From assembly GCF_039555335.1 (NCBI RefSeq), contig NC_092628.1:34928965-34992964 (forward strand): 64,000 nucleotides of DNA, in the 5' to 3' direction. The notes beneath the pieces are model-generated. The model did not search any database. It was not told where the DNA came from and was given only the letters and a program-made list of their open reading frames with translations. Source of the stretch: Amphiura filiformis (lineage: Eukaryota > Echinodermata > Ophiuroidea > Amphilepidida > Amphiuridae). Of this stretch, positions 1-11,501 are shown in pieces. The position numbers and the translations under genes are program-made. Within the stretch, counting starts at the first letter, position 1. Every line of letters begins with the position of its first letter.

Positions 1-2
1 CA

Positions 3-932
3 AATGCTAATGATCTGAAGAGACATGTATTTCTTGTACATAATGTTGATGAAACCACTGTGGAACCTAAACCAGAACGGAAGCCTGCTATATCAAGTGG
101 AGGAAACAAGGTCTATCCCTGTGTGTTGTGTAGAAAGAACTTTTCAAGCAGTTCCAATCGATCTAGACATTTTCGAATATTTCACAAAGGTAAGAAGTCG
201 CTGCCAGTGCTGCCATCATTCACACCAAAACCAGTTTCTAAAGCAGCTTCTAAACCAGCCGCAAAACCAACAGCAACACCAGCAGCAACCACTTATGTTG
301 ATCGTGCTACTAAGAGATACTATTGCATACCATGTAACAGGAGTTACAGTAGCAGTGGTAATTTATCCAAGCACAGGCGAATTCATCATGGTCAGAAGCT
401 AAAGGTCACATCACCCCAAAAACCCATGAATCTAACCACATCTCCTGGGTTCTCTAAACCTATCCAAGATGTGCAATCATCCATGCGGTCTGTAGTAGGC
501 TTTAGAAAGTACACTTGTCATTTGTGTAGCAAAACATTCAGCAACAGTGGGAACTTGGCAAGACACAAACGGTTGTTTCATAACCAGAGGTCTAGTATGG
601 GGAATGTTTTAGGCAAGTTACTGCATGGAAAGCAGGTTGCCGCACAGCAGAGAAGTCAGATTTCACGAGTGACTCCTCAACAACAACCCAAATCACCGAT
701 ACCATCTCCTGTAAAGTTGCCTGTGGTACAACAACACAAACCAGCTTTATCACCTAGATCAAAAGGTGGCAAGTTTGCTTGTAACATGTGTGATAGGTCA
801 TTCACACAAAGTACAAATTTGTCAAGGCACAAGCGAAACTTTCATGGTGTGAAACCTAGAGTGCCATATCCTGCAGAAAAACAAGTGGTTGTAAGAAGAA
901 AGAGAAACCGGAGAGTGGAGGTGGTGGAGTGA
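3..932 (+). CDS. C2H2 poly-zinc-finger protein, N-terminal visible part (5' partial)
   Basis: The frame is open from the window edge, so the true start lies upstream; the GTG at 60 is not a start. The first visible residues (ANDLKRHVFLVH) are the tail of a zinc finger cut by the edge. Four complete C2H2 fingers follow, beginning YPCVLC (about 114), YYCIPC (about 321), YTCHLC (about 510) and FACNMC (about 774). Each has the C-x2-C-x12-H-x3/4-H spacing, and they are separated by long Ser/Pro/Lys/Gln-rich linkers rather than TGEKP linkers. Such arrays bind DNA in the nucleus; the target cannot be told from the sequence. The frame stops at TGA 930-932, but the same protein evidently continues in another frame (next entry). 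The switch falls between a frame-2 stop at 857 and this TGA, near a run of five A at 877-881. No splice signals of sensible size explain it. Confidence 0.85.
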   Translation, partial: NANDLKRHVFLVHNVDETTVEPKPERKPAISSGGNKVYPCVLCRKNFSSSSNRSRHFRIFHKGKKSLPVLPSFTPKPVSKAASKPAAKPTATPAATTYVDRATKRYYCIPCNRSYSSSGNLSKHRRIHHGQKLKVTSPQKPMNLTTSPGFSKPIQDVQSSMRSVVGFRKYTCHLCSKTFSNSGNLARHKRLFHNQRSSMGNVLGKLLHGKQVAAQQRSQISRVTPQQQPKSPIPSPVKLPVVQQHKPALSPRSKGGKFACNMCDRSFTQSTNLSRHKRNFHGVKPRVPYPAEKQVVVRRKRNRRVEVVE

Positions 933-2605
933 AGTTTGGATGCTTGTACTGTCATGAGATGTTTTCTCTTAAGTCAGCTTTGATTGAGCATCAAGCAACT
1001 CACACAACCAAATCATCGTTCATGTGTCAACACTGTGATGCGACATTTGTTGATAGTAGCGCACTCGTTGCCCATGAGAAGCAACACTTGGAAGTGGACA
1101 AAAGTATGGAATGTCGATTCTGTGGTCAAACATTCACCAACCGAGGAGGACTGACGATGCACGAGAGGGCACACAAAGGGGACAAGCGATACCAATGTCG
1201 TCAGTGCTTCAAAACTTTTTTCAACAAAGCAGGGCTAATGTCACATGAAAGATGTCATGCTGGAGATAGTCATGGTGTCAGCGAGGAAGAGTCTCCAAAA
1301 CGTAGTCGAAGCAGCAGTGTCAGCAGCAGCAACAGCACCAAGCAGTACACTCCAAGCCCTCCACACGAGAGTGCTACCAGCATCATAAAACTCAATGAAT
1401 TTACAAATGACATTGCAAGACCACATTCTTGTGAATGGTGTGACAAGCGATTTTTGACTACGACTGATTTAAAGCGCCACATCAGGACACACACAGGAGA
1501 ACAACCCTATCCTTGTCCACTGTGTCCAAAACGATTCTCGCAGAGTCAGAATCTGAAGAAGCATCTCTTTGTAATCCACAAGCAAGGCATGCCATTGGCC
1601 TCGTGGAATCTAAGCGACACCCAGATGACTGCAGCACCAGCTATGCCCATACTTACTCCAGAAAAAGCTGTCCCGGAAAGAGTTGGAAAAGGTGGCTACA
1701 AATGCAGGTACTGTAGTAAAGTATGCAGTGCACTTCAGTACTTAATGCAGCACGAAAAAGTTCACACTGGGGGTGCACCACAATTGGGGAAGAATAGAAA
1801 GAAAACGCCAGTGAAGATGTCGTTCAAGTTGCCAGCAAAAGGGTCAACAACAGAGTCAAGTTCATCAAGTCCATCAAGTAGTAGGCCTAATGGGCAGGGA
1901 AGGCGCTACCATTGTTCAATGTGTTCCAAATCATTCGGGTCATCGGGTGACCTCACACGTCACATCAGGACCCACACAGGAGAGAAACCATTTGAATGTG
2001 AACTATGCCACAAACTGTTCTCACGTAATCATCATCTCAAGCTACACCGGGAATCTGCACATACCCAAGAAGAGTTTGTCACTGTGACTCCAACAGAACC
2101 AGAACCAGAGATGGAAGAGTCCGAGGATGCTTACCCTGAATTGGATATTCACATCAAGTCTGAGCCGCTGTCAGATGGAGAGGAAGAAGAAGATCATGAA
2201 AGTCAACCAGAATATCCTGTGCTGGATGCATACCCTGACCCAGCTGCAGATGATAATATGTTAGTAGACAATTCTGATGAAGTCGATCATGGCTACAATA
2301 ATATGGATGAAGCCGACTATGTAAATCAGCATGGAGAAATGATGGAAGAAGATATGGAAGCGCCACCAATTATCCCGAGATATTTGGAAACAAGTCAGTC
2401 GTTTGATGAAGAGGACGATATGGGTAGTGAAGGTAAACAGTGTCAGTTCTGTAGCAAATCTTTCATTACCATACAGGATTTGATGCGACATGAAGTTACA
2501 CATACAGGCAAGGAGCAGTATATGTGTGGTGTATGTAACACAACATTCTCCAGTGAGGACAATTTGATATCACATAGTTTGATTCATAGTAAAGAATCAG
2601 ACTAA
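887..2605 (+). CDS. C2H2 poly-zinc-finger protein, C-terminal part of the same gene
   Basis: This continues the preceding entry in the -1 frame; the frame is open from 860, after a stop at 857. The GTG at 929 is unlikely to be a start, because a finger begins three codons later and the upstream codons in this frame read as a natural linker (KKKEKPESGGG). Eleven C2H2 fingers can be read, starting FGCLYC, FMCQHC, MECRFC, YQCRQC, HSCEWC, YPCPLC, YKCRYC, YHCSMC, FECELC, KQCQFC and YMCGVC. Two pairs (HSCEWC/YPCPLC and YHCSMC/FECELC) are joined by canonical HTGE-type linkers and are the likeliest tandem DNA readers. One finger (YKCRYC) has Cys where a Phe is usual. Fingers 9 and 10 are separated by about 130 residues of Glu/Asp-rich sequence containing IKSEP, a sumoylation-type motif. 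The frame ends at TAA 2603-2605. The family is certain; orthology is not assignable. Confidence 0.88.
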   Translation, partial: GCKKKEKPESGGGGVKFGCLYCHEMFSLKSALIEHQATHTTKSSFMCQHCDATFVDSSALVAHEKQHLEVDKSMECRFCGQTFTNRGGLTMHERAHKGDKRYQCRQCFKTFFNKAGLMSHERCHAGDSHGVSEEESPKRSRSSSVSSSNSTKQYTPSPPHESATSIIKLNEFTNDIARPHSCEWCDKRFLTTTDLKRHIRTHTGEQPYPCPLCPKRFSQSQNLKKHLFVIHKQGMPLASWNLSDTQMTAAPAMPILTPEKAVPERVGKGGYKCRYCSKVCSALQYLMQHEKVHTGGAPQLGKNRKKTPVKMSFKLPAKGSTTESSSSSPSSSRPNGQGRRYHCSMCSKSFGSSGDLTRHIRTHTGEKPFECELCHKLFSRNHHLKLHRESAHTQEEFVTVTPTEPEPEMEESEDAYPELDIHIKSEPLSDGEEEEDHESQPEYPVLDAYPDPAADDNMLVDNSDEVDHGYNNMDEADYVNQHGEMMEEDMEAPPIIPRYLETSQSFDEEDDMGSEGKQCQFCSKSFITIQDLMRHEVTHTGKEQYMCGVCNTTFSSEDNLISHSLIHSKESD

Positions 2606-3790
2606 AATCAGTAAGAAGCAACTTTTGGTTGGTGTTCATTTGGACTTTCTAAAAATTTTCCTAAAACTTTGAATTTTCATGTTTAACTTACTCTGCACTG
2701 ACTTGACAATGAATTTGTAATTTTAGGCATATTGTACCATACATATTGACTCGTTAAAATAAAAACACATTTGGGATTAAGGTTTTTCAGGCCACCTATG
2801 GGAAACAACTTTGTTGTTGTTGTTTGGCTAATAGACAAAATTAAATTAAGTTGGCATTTCTGAGGTAAATTTCAACATTACAGTTGTGTAGCATCATTGT
2901 GGCATGAGGAGGTATATGTGTCCATCCACTCCCTAATGGAATGACTATGACATTGATAATCATTGTGTGAAACTTTGAATATCATATTTAAAAAGCAAAA
3001 ATGTAATCAATATAGTCGAAAGTAACAACTTGGTTGTATACACCATGAAACAAGCAACATTTTTTACAATAATAATGAAATTTCCTGTTGTTAAAACAAC
3101 ACACATGCTGTTAATTCATGATTGTTACCACATTATTCTGTCTCAAGTACATACATATTTCAAATGCGTCAAACCTAGTGCTTTGCACAGCCATATTATG
3201 CTACATAATTATGTCATGATATCAAGCAAAATCAGTCGGAACTCGGACAAAGGAAATATTTCCTTTTGTTTCCTGTTGTTTTGGAAACTCTTTAATTGTT
3301 CAAACCTTTGAAACTGGTTGTTCATTTTTAATGGGGTTTTCTGCAAAATCCAGCTTTGTAAATATTTTTTTACTATCCTATAACAAACTGAAAATTTAAT
3401 ATTTCCAAGTTGAGACTGATTTTGCTTGATCGCATCACATATGGTGTTGATAGAAAGAGGCCTGCATGATTCTTTGTACTGTACTTTCAATCTGGATATG
3501 GATGTTGGAATAAGTAAGAAGCTTGTAACAAGTTTCATAGTACACTGTACACTGTATGTATAATGAAATTGATCACAATCCTGTAATAGCAAAGGGATTA
3601 TTTAGCCTGAATTTAAAAGAAGCGTTTTAATTAGTTTAGTCCTAGATCACCCACACCTTACTATTTGACAAAGGACACATTCCAGGGAGGATATATGAAC
3701 AACATCAAACAATAAAAAGTCTTTTATCATGTATTGTACTGGCCACCCGCCTGTTCAACAGTCTGAGCATACATTGATATTTTTTCATTG
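2606..3790. other. Gene 1 3' flank / UTR, no gene seen
   Basis: AT-rich sequence without credible coding potential. Short open frames on both strands here lack domains, codon bias or splice signals. Part is presumably the 3' UTR of the zinc-finger gene. Confidence 0.5.
2758..2763 (+). terminator. Candidate poly(A) signal of the zinc-finger gene
   Basis: AATAAA lies about 150 bp after the stop codon in AT-rich sequence. It is the first such hexamer downstream; a longer 3' UTR cannot be excluded. Confidence 0.35.
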
Positions 3791-3794
3791 TGTT

Positions 3795-3872
3795 TTGCCC
3801 CTTGAGCGTCTTCATGATGACATTGTACGCTATATAAATTGTCATTAGTATTAGTATTATTTGTACAAATCA
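3795..3872 (+). mobile_element. LINE/SINE-type 3' tail
   Basis: The segment runs from TTGAGCGTCTTCATGATGAC through GTACGCTATATAAATTGTC to an imperfect ATT repeat (AGTATTAGTATTATT). A '...CGCTATATAAAT...' block followed by short-period ATT tails is characteristic of 3' ends of L2/CR1-type LINEs and their SINE partners in many animals. No coding part is attached, so this is a 5'-truncated copy. Confidence 0.5.
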
Positions 3873-4630
3873 TGTCTTAGCCAACATTTGCTATGTTTTT
3901 ATGTGGCGCATACTATTTATTTCAATTTGTACTCAAATATTTTACTGAAGACAGAACAGAAACATACATTGTATTAACACTCTCAAACTTGGGATACCTG
4001 TTTTGTCTTGTCTCTGAAATCAGGAAACATTGCAAATAACAATATTGAATATAGTAATGAGATTGCTAAATTTAATCTTGAAAAACAGTTGTATAAGTAA
4101 CTTGACATGTTATCACGTTAGGGCCAGAGTAATGGAAGACACATTCGTCTACGACCGAATTTGAGATTTTTTGATATTTATCAACACTAAGATGTATTCT
4201 TTCACTTGAAACTGATAAAATACAACTTGCTAATATTTATTTGTCTCTTGGCTTGATTTCTTTCACTCTTTTCAACTCTAAAAAGTCACATGGCTCAAGA
4301 CAGCTTAGTAAATTGGCGGAAATAATGAGTCAGAAATGCTTGAATGCAAAATATTGTGATTCTGCAGCAGCGATTCAGCGTCAGCGTGACGCAAGCGCAA
4401 CTCTGCGCGTATGTCCAACGCAGTCAAGGCGCATTCGGTATGTTGTTAACGCCAGCAAATGTGGTGTAAACAAAACAAAAATTTGCAGTCAAAATGCCAC
4501 TTAGATTTTTAATTATTTTGAATTTTGGCGCACTGAAAGCAGAGATTATAGATTCATTGGTGCAAAAGATGCATATTTAGACCATGCACCAGATACAGCT
4601 TTTACAAGTGTGAAAGTCTTACCGTTTTAA
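3873..4630. other. Intergenic, nothing recognised
   Basis: Mostly AT-rich, with a short GC-richer patch at about 4365-4465 (several GCG/CGC). An 87-codon open frame crosses it but shows no domain and is treated as chance. Confidence 0.4.
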
Positions 4631-4639
4631 AATTTAAGG

Positions 4640-5110
4640 ACGTTTTGTGCATAATTTTGACATTTTTTACTAAAACGTCGATTTCTCAGAGTTCACTTTT
4701 GACAATATTGCGCGATTTTTGTGACAAGATAACTCGAAAAATATGCAAGCAAAGGGTAAACTTTTTGCACTATCCTTTAGAGTACATCAAAGTCTAGGGA
4801 AGGTTTTTCATTTTTTCAAAATATTTGTTTTAAACAAAAATATACACCATTATGTGCAATTTTTAGCTTAATAATGTGACAAAATGGCTTTTTTTTCACG
4901 CTTTTTTTCAATATTTGAAAAAAGAGACTTAATTTCAAAAAATAAAAAACCTTCCCTAAGTTCATGTCTCTTCTTCATGAAAAGCTAACTGAATTTTTTT
5001 ATCTCGAACGGATTTTTTCTAAGTTGTCACAAAAAAATTGGGGTAAAAAGTGAATTTTGTGATTTTTTCAAAAACTTGAGATTTTTGAACAAATCTGACG
5101 TCACCATGGG
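4640..5110. mobile_element. Degenerate foldback element
   Basis: The segment around GTCTAGGGAAGGTTTTTCAT (about 4791-4811) recurs inverted as AAAAAACCTTCCCTAAG (about 4946-4962). Outer blocks such as TTTTTGTGACAAGATA (4715-4730) have inverted counterparts near TTGTCACAAAAAAATT (5025-5040). The pattern is a decayed inverted repeat without coding capacity. Confidence 0.45.
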
Positions 5111-5164
5111 ATTCCTTGACTCATTTCCTTTCCAAAAATGTATAGTTTTATATACTTTGGACAT

Positions 5165-6600
5165 ACAATTCAGAAATAATGAAGCTCGAAAAGGTCCATG
5201 TTCTCTCCCATTACTCTGCCCTTAAAATGTGTTGGTGTATGATACATGGTTCTTCTTTCCCCTGTAATTTGACATGGTTAAAATGGGGTTTCTGTTGTAA
5301 ACATAAGTTGACAAACTTGGTTGGACGCATTCTAAGCATAAAACTGATTGTAAGTTGTACAGTAATAAAGAATAAATTTGTAAAAATTCACAGTACTATA
5401 AATAAGTGAAGCCTTAGTTGAATTGATGCCAAAATGCAGGTCATAGATGTTAGGTGTTGCAATACTTGTACAGTTTGAGTTGAATCATATATATATATAT
5501 TGATGCATTTGTAGATTTTTACTTTCTCTTCTAGTGTGTGTTTTTGTGTTCAGCTTGTAGACCCAAATCTGATATAGTTGTGTTAGTGCTAAAATTACTT
5601 AAACTTTGTTTTATTGTGCATTTATAATGTAGTATGGTGTGAACTATTTGTTTGCAAAGGTAATACTTGTTGGTCAAGATGGTCAATCAGAAAGACTGTT
5701 TTGAATCAACCATGTAAGAAAAAGATGTTTGACAATCATGTACAAGCGATTTATTGTGCTATGTATCTTAACCATTTACTGCTAACCAGGCAGATCACCT
5801 GCCAGATGTGGAGTCTGAATCCAACTTGGGTATGCACAGATATTTGTGTCGAGCATACTACGTAAAGACCACATGCTTACGGCGTAAACACTGCTTTTGA
5901 GATTGATGAATCAATACTGGCAAGGTCAAGGTTTGGTCATGTAGGTCGCATGATCGTGTTATTCCAATGGCACAGAAGGTACATCCTCTCATGATCGAGC
6001 ATTAGATATTTTGCCTATAATAGGTGTGTCAGTTTGCATGTAATTTTGCAATTATTCCAACGGCAAATCTCCAGCAGATTTTTGCTGGTGTTAAAGTACA
6101 CATATCTCTGAATATATGATACACTTATTTACACACTCATAATATTGCATCAATTTAAGTCTTAATAAAAGATGTGTATACATACGAATAGCGAGATCAG
6201 AGGGGAATACATCCTCATTTTATATTGGACTTGCCAATCTCATAGAATAATGTTGAATTGTAACATATGTGCACCAGGTGTGTAGGCCTACATCTGACCA
6301 GACCTATTCATGGTTTGCAATTATTTCACTTTTCAATAAAACTCTTAAAACAATTTTCTTAAAATGTGTTGCACAAATTATGTGATCTCCAAATTACACC
6401 TATTCATCTGATTTACTTGTTCAAGTTGGTGAAATTAAAGTGCCTATGTGTATATCCTGTGTTAAATGAATTGAATGGCAATGCTATTTTCATACGGGGA
6501 TGGTATCAGAAGTTCACCATTATACCTTATGTAATTGTTTGCATAGTGCAATGGCTTTGTGTATTGAGGCAGGGTTGATATCTTCTGTTGTGGAATGGGT
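5165..6600. other. Intergenic, nothing recognised
   Basis: AT-rich DNA with a short (TA)n run at about 5487-5500. Small open frames (about 70-83 codons) carry no recognisable features. Confidence 0.4.
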
Positions 6601-6705
6601 TATTCCAATTAAAATCTATACACCAACTATTGAAGACATTACCTTAATTTTGAACATAGGGAGTGCATGTCTTCCATTGGGAGTGTATGGATTTCAACTG
6701 GAATA
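6601..6705. mobile_element. Short MITE, family with the copy at 42601
   Basis: The left end TATTCCAATTAAAATCTATA is inverted at the right end as ATGGATTTCAACTGGAATA. The same ends delimit a second copy at 42601-42744. At about 105 bp and without coding sequence, it is a miniature inverted-repeat element; its superfamily is not assigned. Confidence 0.6.
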
Positions 6706-6820
6706 GTCCCAATACACCAGAGGTTATTTGATGTCATATTATTTATTTGGCCTAACTTTATTACATTTGAAAGGTGATGTGAAAGCACCAAGAAACTGAA
6801 TATCATTGTCATAATTAGCA

Positions 6821-7048
6821 GGGCTGGGCCTGAACTTTTTGAGGCACTAGCCATTCGGGCTTTTAACTCTTAAAAAGTTACAAGCCTGACAAATTTTTGT
6901 CAGCCCGAATAAATAAATCGGCAGCACTGGGCTTGGGCTGGGCCTGAACTTTTTGATTCACTAGCCATTCGGGCTTTTAACTCTTAAAAAGTTACAAGCC
7001 TGACAAATTTTTGTCAGCCCGAATAAATAAATCGGCAGCACTGGGCTT
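6821..7048. repeat. Two tandem copies of a 114-bp unit
   Basis: The unit starting GGGCTGGGCCTGAACTTTTT at 6821 recurs at 6935 with almost no change. Each unit contains an internal inverted repeat: ATTCGGGCTT with AGCCCGAAT, and CTTAAAAAGTTACAAGCCTG. The close identity suggests a recent duplication. Confidence 0.85.
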
Positions 7049-7191
7049 GGGCACAGGGATAGCATTATTGCTAATCCAGAGAGAGGGTGCTTATTTGATC
7101 AATTCAGCAGCTACAATGTGAGTTGCTAATTGAAAGTTGGGGGATCGTAATCATGAATTGAACTTGCCACAACCTATGGAGGTATAAAAAG

Positions 7192-7454
7192 CCGGGGGTG
7201 GTCACTCCCATTGTGGCCTGTACACCATCCGTGATAATCAACTTTTGAAAAGCATCCTAAACAAGGATTTAACCCTTGGCTAAAATGATACCCTAAACAC
7301 GGATTTTCTTCCTTGCATCAAATTTCATACCCTAAAATTTATTTCAAACCCTAAACATGTTAATGTACGTGCGTATCGTGCCTACCCACGAAAAACTACC
7401 CTTTTTACGCGTTTTCATTATCACGGATGGTGTACACAATGGGAGTGACCCCGG
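7192..7454. mobile_element. MITE, 'GGTCACTCCCATTG' family (full copy)
   Basis: The ends are inverted repeats of about 35 bp: GTCACTCCCATTGTG and CACCATCCGTGATAAT on the left mirror ATTATCACGGATGGTG and CACAATGGGAGTGAC on the right. A second copy with the same interior starts at 63745 and runs off the window. There is no coding capacity. Several CCCTAAAC blocks occur inside. Confidence 0.8.
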
Positions 7455-8423
7455 ATAAAAAGTTGTCAAAAATTGAATACTTAATTATGTTGGGGCGGCA
7501 TGTAGGACTTATTTATGCCAATGCTATGAATGCCATATTATAACCAATTGAATTACCAATACTCTGAGTGTCAAAATGCCACATGCCTGTCAGGCTAGTG
7601 CATTCAGAATGTTACAGGTCCGAGAGCAAATGAACACGCCCCATTGGTGCGGCGCGCAGGCGTGTGTAGGAGTCCAATCATTATTAGAAATCAAAATTGT
7701 AATAGCTAGCATGCACACACAGCTTTATATACAGTGAAGCACAAAATATAGTGTAATTTTGAAATATTTATTAGGGGACTCTTTTTTGCAATGCATAAAG
7801 TGTAGAATTGGGTAGTCTGCATTCCTAATCTGGATAGGCGAGTACACTCAGAAAATATGTGAATATGCATATTTTCAGATTAGGGATTACTCTTGACTTA
7901 CAAATGTGCAGTACAGAATTTTGAAACATGAAAAGCATAGCTATAGTGGTTCAATTTTGCCAGAAGTAAATAACAACATCTCAAACACTAACAACAATTG
8001 ACACAGCCGCCTCATCAATGTGTGACGTTTATTAGAAGTTTCATTTTCAATATGAATTGTATTTTAGCCATTATGGTTCTGTAAGGAACAATAAGTAAAT
8101 CAAATCCTATAAAGTTGTTTTACAGAGGCAGTGAATGGTCAGGGGGTGCTCCAATTATATTTTCACAAGAGTGTGCCGCTGGAACTCTGAAAACCCTACC
8201 CATATTTAGTGATTTCTTGCCGAAAAAAAAAATCTGGCTGATTTGGCAGTTTTGACCAATTTTTTGAAATCGGGAACCATGTTTAGGGAATTTTTTTTCT
8301 CAAATCAGGACCCAATGTTTAGGTATTTTTCTTGTAAAACTGAGCAGCACATCCCTGTAAACCTCATATATACGTGAGTATCTCCCCTTGGAGTGAGTGT
8401 AATTGAAAAGTGTTGCTAGTTCA
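7455..8423. other. Intergenic, small inverted repeat only
   Basis: No gene seen. A small inverted repeat (TCCTAATCTG with CAGATTAGGGA, about 7827-7888) encloses CAGAAAATATG...CATATTTTC. Confidence 0.4.
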
Positions 8424-8431
8424 TTACAATT

Positions 8432-8725
8432 CAGAGGCATAACTAGGGGGGAACATGCCCCGGGCGCCACCCATAGGGGTAGTGCCAAATTGACCAATTC
8501 AGCATTGATTCTGTGCCCCTCCAAGTGATGAAAGTCAAATTTTTATTTCATTAATTGAAAGAACATTTTAAGACCGATATTCAACTTCTAGTAACCAAAA
8601 TTAATTAGTGGTAGGCCACATTAATTTGTCCAAAATTTCAATCGCGCAATTGTTTCAAGAATGGGGGGGGGGGGGCAATTATGTATCCCTAGCCCCGGGC
8701 GCCACAACCCCTAGCTATGCCACTA
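8432..8725. mobile_element. hAT-type MITE with 8-bp target duplication
   Basis: The element begins CAGAGGCATAACTAG and ends CTAGCTATGCCACTA, an inverted pair typical of hAT non-autonomous elements. It is flanked on both sides by TTACAATT (8424-8431 and 8726-8733), an exact 8-bp duplication as hAT transposase produces. No open frame of note. Confidence 0.85.
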
Positions 8726-8931
8726 TTACAATTTATATAATTTGAAATGTGAAAATTGCCTTAGCATAAAAAATGTATAAAGGAAATTATTTTTATCTGT
8801 TTTATGTATAATTATGATAGAGTGAATTTGAATTGGACAAATCTGCAGTTTTAATGCATGGAACTACATGTATCCAGTAAATGCAAAATATTATACAAAA
8901 AATGTTAATATGTCATGTTATGTAAAGGGTA

Positions 8932-9225
8932 TATAAAGGGTTCAGTAACATCCAGAAAGTGTTGACCAAAAAAATATGCAAAAACATTTTCCCAAAAATA
9001 TTTTGCAATAACATTTGGACAACGTTTGTATTGTGTTTTGTTTGTTTGGGTTTTTTAATTTTTTTTTATTTATTTAAAACGTTTTCAAAAACTGTTTTTA
9101 TAACCTTTATGCCTAAATAACCTAGCTGACATTTAAATGTTATTAAAAGGTTTTGACCACAACTAAAATGTGTTGATACACATTTATAATGTTTTAAAAA
9201 CCTGTTTGTGTTTGCTGGATGGTAG
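8932..9225. repeat. Dispersed repeat, family with 24825-25490
   Basis: The block from GGGTATATAAAGGGTTCAGT to GTGTTTGCTGGATGG is matched by 24825-25490, with shared ends and repeated AACATTT, AACGTTTT and ATGTTATTAAAA motifs. No coding sequence. Confidence 0.6.
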
Positions 9226-10790
9226 TATAGTAGTTGAACTGTAAGTTCTTATTCATATGTTCAACCAAGTCTTATCAAGTATATATGTAATAGTAGTTCT
9301 GCTGTAAATTCCTCTTATTATGGCAAATTCAATCAATTAACTCCAATTTATTTCCATTATTAAAAATCTTTACATCAAAAAGTGACAAAAAATGATAAGA
9401 AGTCTGAAAACAGAACACTCTTTTGCACCTTTATTAGTAGCTTAGATGTGCTAGCATAGCTTGCTAGTGGTCAAGCCATGTATTAAAGACAAAATTGGAC
9501 ATTTATTGGCTTATTGCAATATCTCTACTTTTACATGTAGAGAAATTAGCTACATGTATTTGAATGGGGCTTCAACTTTGTCAATACTGCTGTTTTCCTT
9601 GGTTTTGCCCAATTTTTCACTGCAGAATACCTGATTTATTCTTCACTTTATTCTGATTTATTCTTCACTTTATTCTTCACAATATATACACAATTTTTAT
9701 ATTTTTTACACTTTCGCTGCAATCACTGAAGGTTTCAAAATTGGTGAGAATTTGCAAATTTGTGAGAATCAGTTTTGAAAAAAGAAGTAACGTGCATATT
9801 GCTGGCATATCTAATCTGATTCGGGGAATAATTTATAATTATATTATTTGAAGGCAGCCATGTTATTATGGAAATTAAGAATGCCGCTCTTTGGTTAATC
9901 TTTGTAAAATTTGCATTTGTAATTTTGTGGAATTGAGAATTTGTTATACACAGAGCGATCTTTGAAAGAAAACTCAAGCATACAGGGTATGTACATTGTA
10001 TAGCGTTCGATTTACCTGGTGCGTAGCAGAGGAAAATGCTCCCCATTTTGGACAACCTGCTACACAAAAGAAATACAATGGATAATGGAACAAAAGAACA
10101 GGGTCAGACATTGTGAGTTACGGCTTTCTGGCTCTCAACCGTTGAAGTAGTTCTCATAAATTGAAATTGTAGAATTATTTTGTTCATAAATTCATATTAT
10201 ACTGTAGCTTTAAATGTATTTTGTGTTCTGTTCTGATGGTGAAAGTTGACCCATTAATGTTCCAATACAAGTTTATTTGATTGATTGTAATATTATTTCA
10301 GTACTATATTGTATCTTTCTTTGGTGGCTGTATACAATTATTGTTGATGATTACACAATATAAATAAATTTCTGGATTTAAAATGTGTTGAAAATGGTAT
10401 ATTTTGTTGGTGTTCAACTTGTTTGATGCATCTTATTATACAAGGTCAAAGCTCAAAATTACTCCAATTTGGTTAAAAGCTGAAAAGTTATCACATTTTA
10501 ATGAAAATGTTCTCAAAATCTTTATCTTTTGTATAAAACCAGACTGGTGTCTGTGTAAGCTATCTTCAGAAGATAGCTTGGTACCCAAACTATTTCTTTC
10601 AAATAAAAAATTACTGCCCATTGATGTTGACGTATTTTTCTGTGTTACCCATGAAATGTCGCACATAGTGAAAATTAATTTTCCTGAATTATCATAACAA
10701 GACCAAATTTATATTTTGAGACTATATCAAAATTGGACAAATGTTTTTATGTGTTTGATCCTATGGAGTCCACATTTTCGCTATTAACTC
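9226..10790. other. Intergenic, nothing firm
   Basis: AT-rich sequence. A 110-codon minus-strand frame at 9735-10067 has no domain or start context and is treated as noise. CTCAAAATTACTCCAATTTG near 10453 resembles the outer arm of the foldback that follows. Confidence 0.4.
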
Positions 10791-10794
10791 CAAA

Positions 10795-11410
10795 CTGATT
10801 GGCCGAAGGTAGGTCAAAATATATTTTTTTCTGAATCCTAGGTTGGTCTGAACCCTGGAATTATGAAAACTTTCGGGCCTCATAACTGCTAAATTATTAG
10901 TCTAAAGAATATAAAAGTATACATTTTAGAATGGAAATGATTTGATGAATTCATCTGTGATGTCCAATTTGGGCCAAAATGCTCATTTTTGGAGAAAATC
11001 CCAAATTTTTTCGTGCAACGTAACAAAAAAATTGTTTGGCCAAAAAATTTTTTTTATTAATTTTTAAAAACTAGATAAAAATATCTAGGGGCCGTTTTTT
11101 AATTTTTTTTAATTTTGAAACCGTTTTTTGAAACCGTTTTTGGGGATTTTTGAAACCGTTTTTTGGGATTTTCTCCAAAAAAACCGTTTTTTGGGATTTT
11201 CTCCAAAAATGAGCATTTTGGCCCAAATTGGACCTCACAGATGAATTCAGCAAGTCATTTCCAGTCTAAAAATGTATACTTTTATATTCTTTAGACTAAT
11301 AATTTAGCAGTTATGAAGCCTGAAAATTTTCCAGGGTTAAGACCACCCTTAAGGAATATTTTGGAATAGGTTTTAACCAAATCGGAACAATTTTGAGTTT
11401 TGACCCCTGT
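10795..11410. mobile_element. Foldback element with long inverted arms
   Basis: The left arm (about 10850-11010) includes AATTATTAGTCTAAAGAATA, AAAAGTATACATTTTAGAAT and CCAAAATGCTCATTTTTGGA. All recur inverted in the right arm (about 11195-11340). The centre is poly-T/A rich with short direct repeats of the CCGTTTTTTG type. No transposase is present. Confidence 0.75.
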
Positions 11411-11501
11411 GTACACTATAGACCCTGAATTTCTCGGAATGCTCGCATCCGTTATATTCTTAAATACCTCAGATGTCAATATTAAAACTTTACACTCAAA
11501 A

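Noticed and set aside
860-932. Programmed -1 frameshift or mini-intron in gene 1
   Set aside because: No X-XXY-YYZ heptamer in the right phase. The only GTAAGA...AG pair would make an intron of about 39 bp, which is implausible.
929-2605. GTG at 929 as the start of a separate zinc-finger gene
   Set aside because: GTG is not a normal start in animals, the frame is open 70 bp upstream, and the fingers continue those of the preceding frame. It is one gene with a frame break.
5484-5500. TATA run as a promoter
   Set aside because: A simple (TA)n microsatellite with no adjacent gene start.
7192-7454. CCCTAAA blocks as interstitial telomere repeats
   Set aside because: The blocks are scattered within a MITE and not tandem. 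The same positions recur in the copy at 63745, so they belong to the element.
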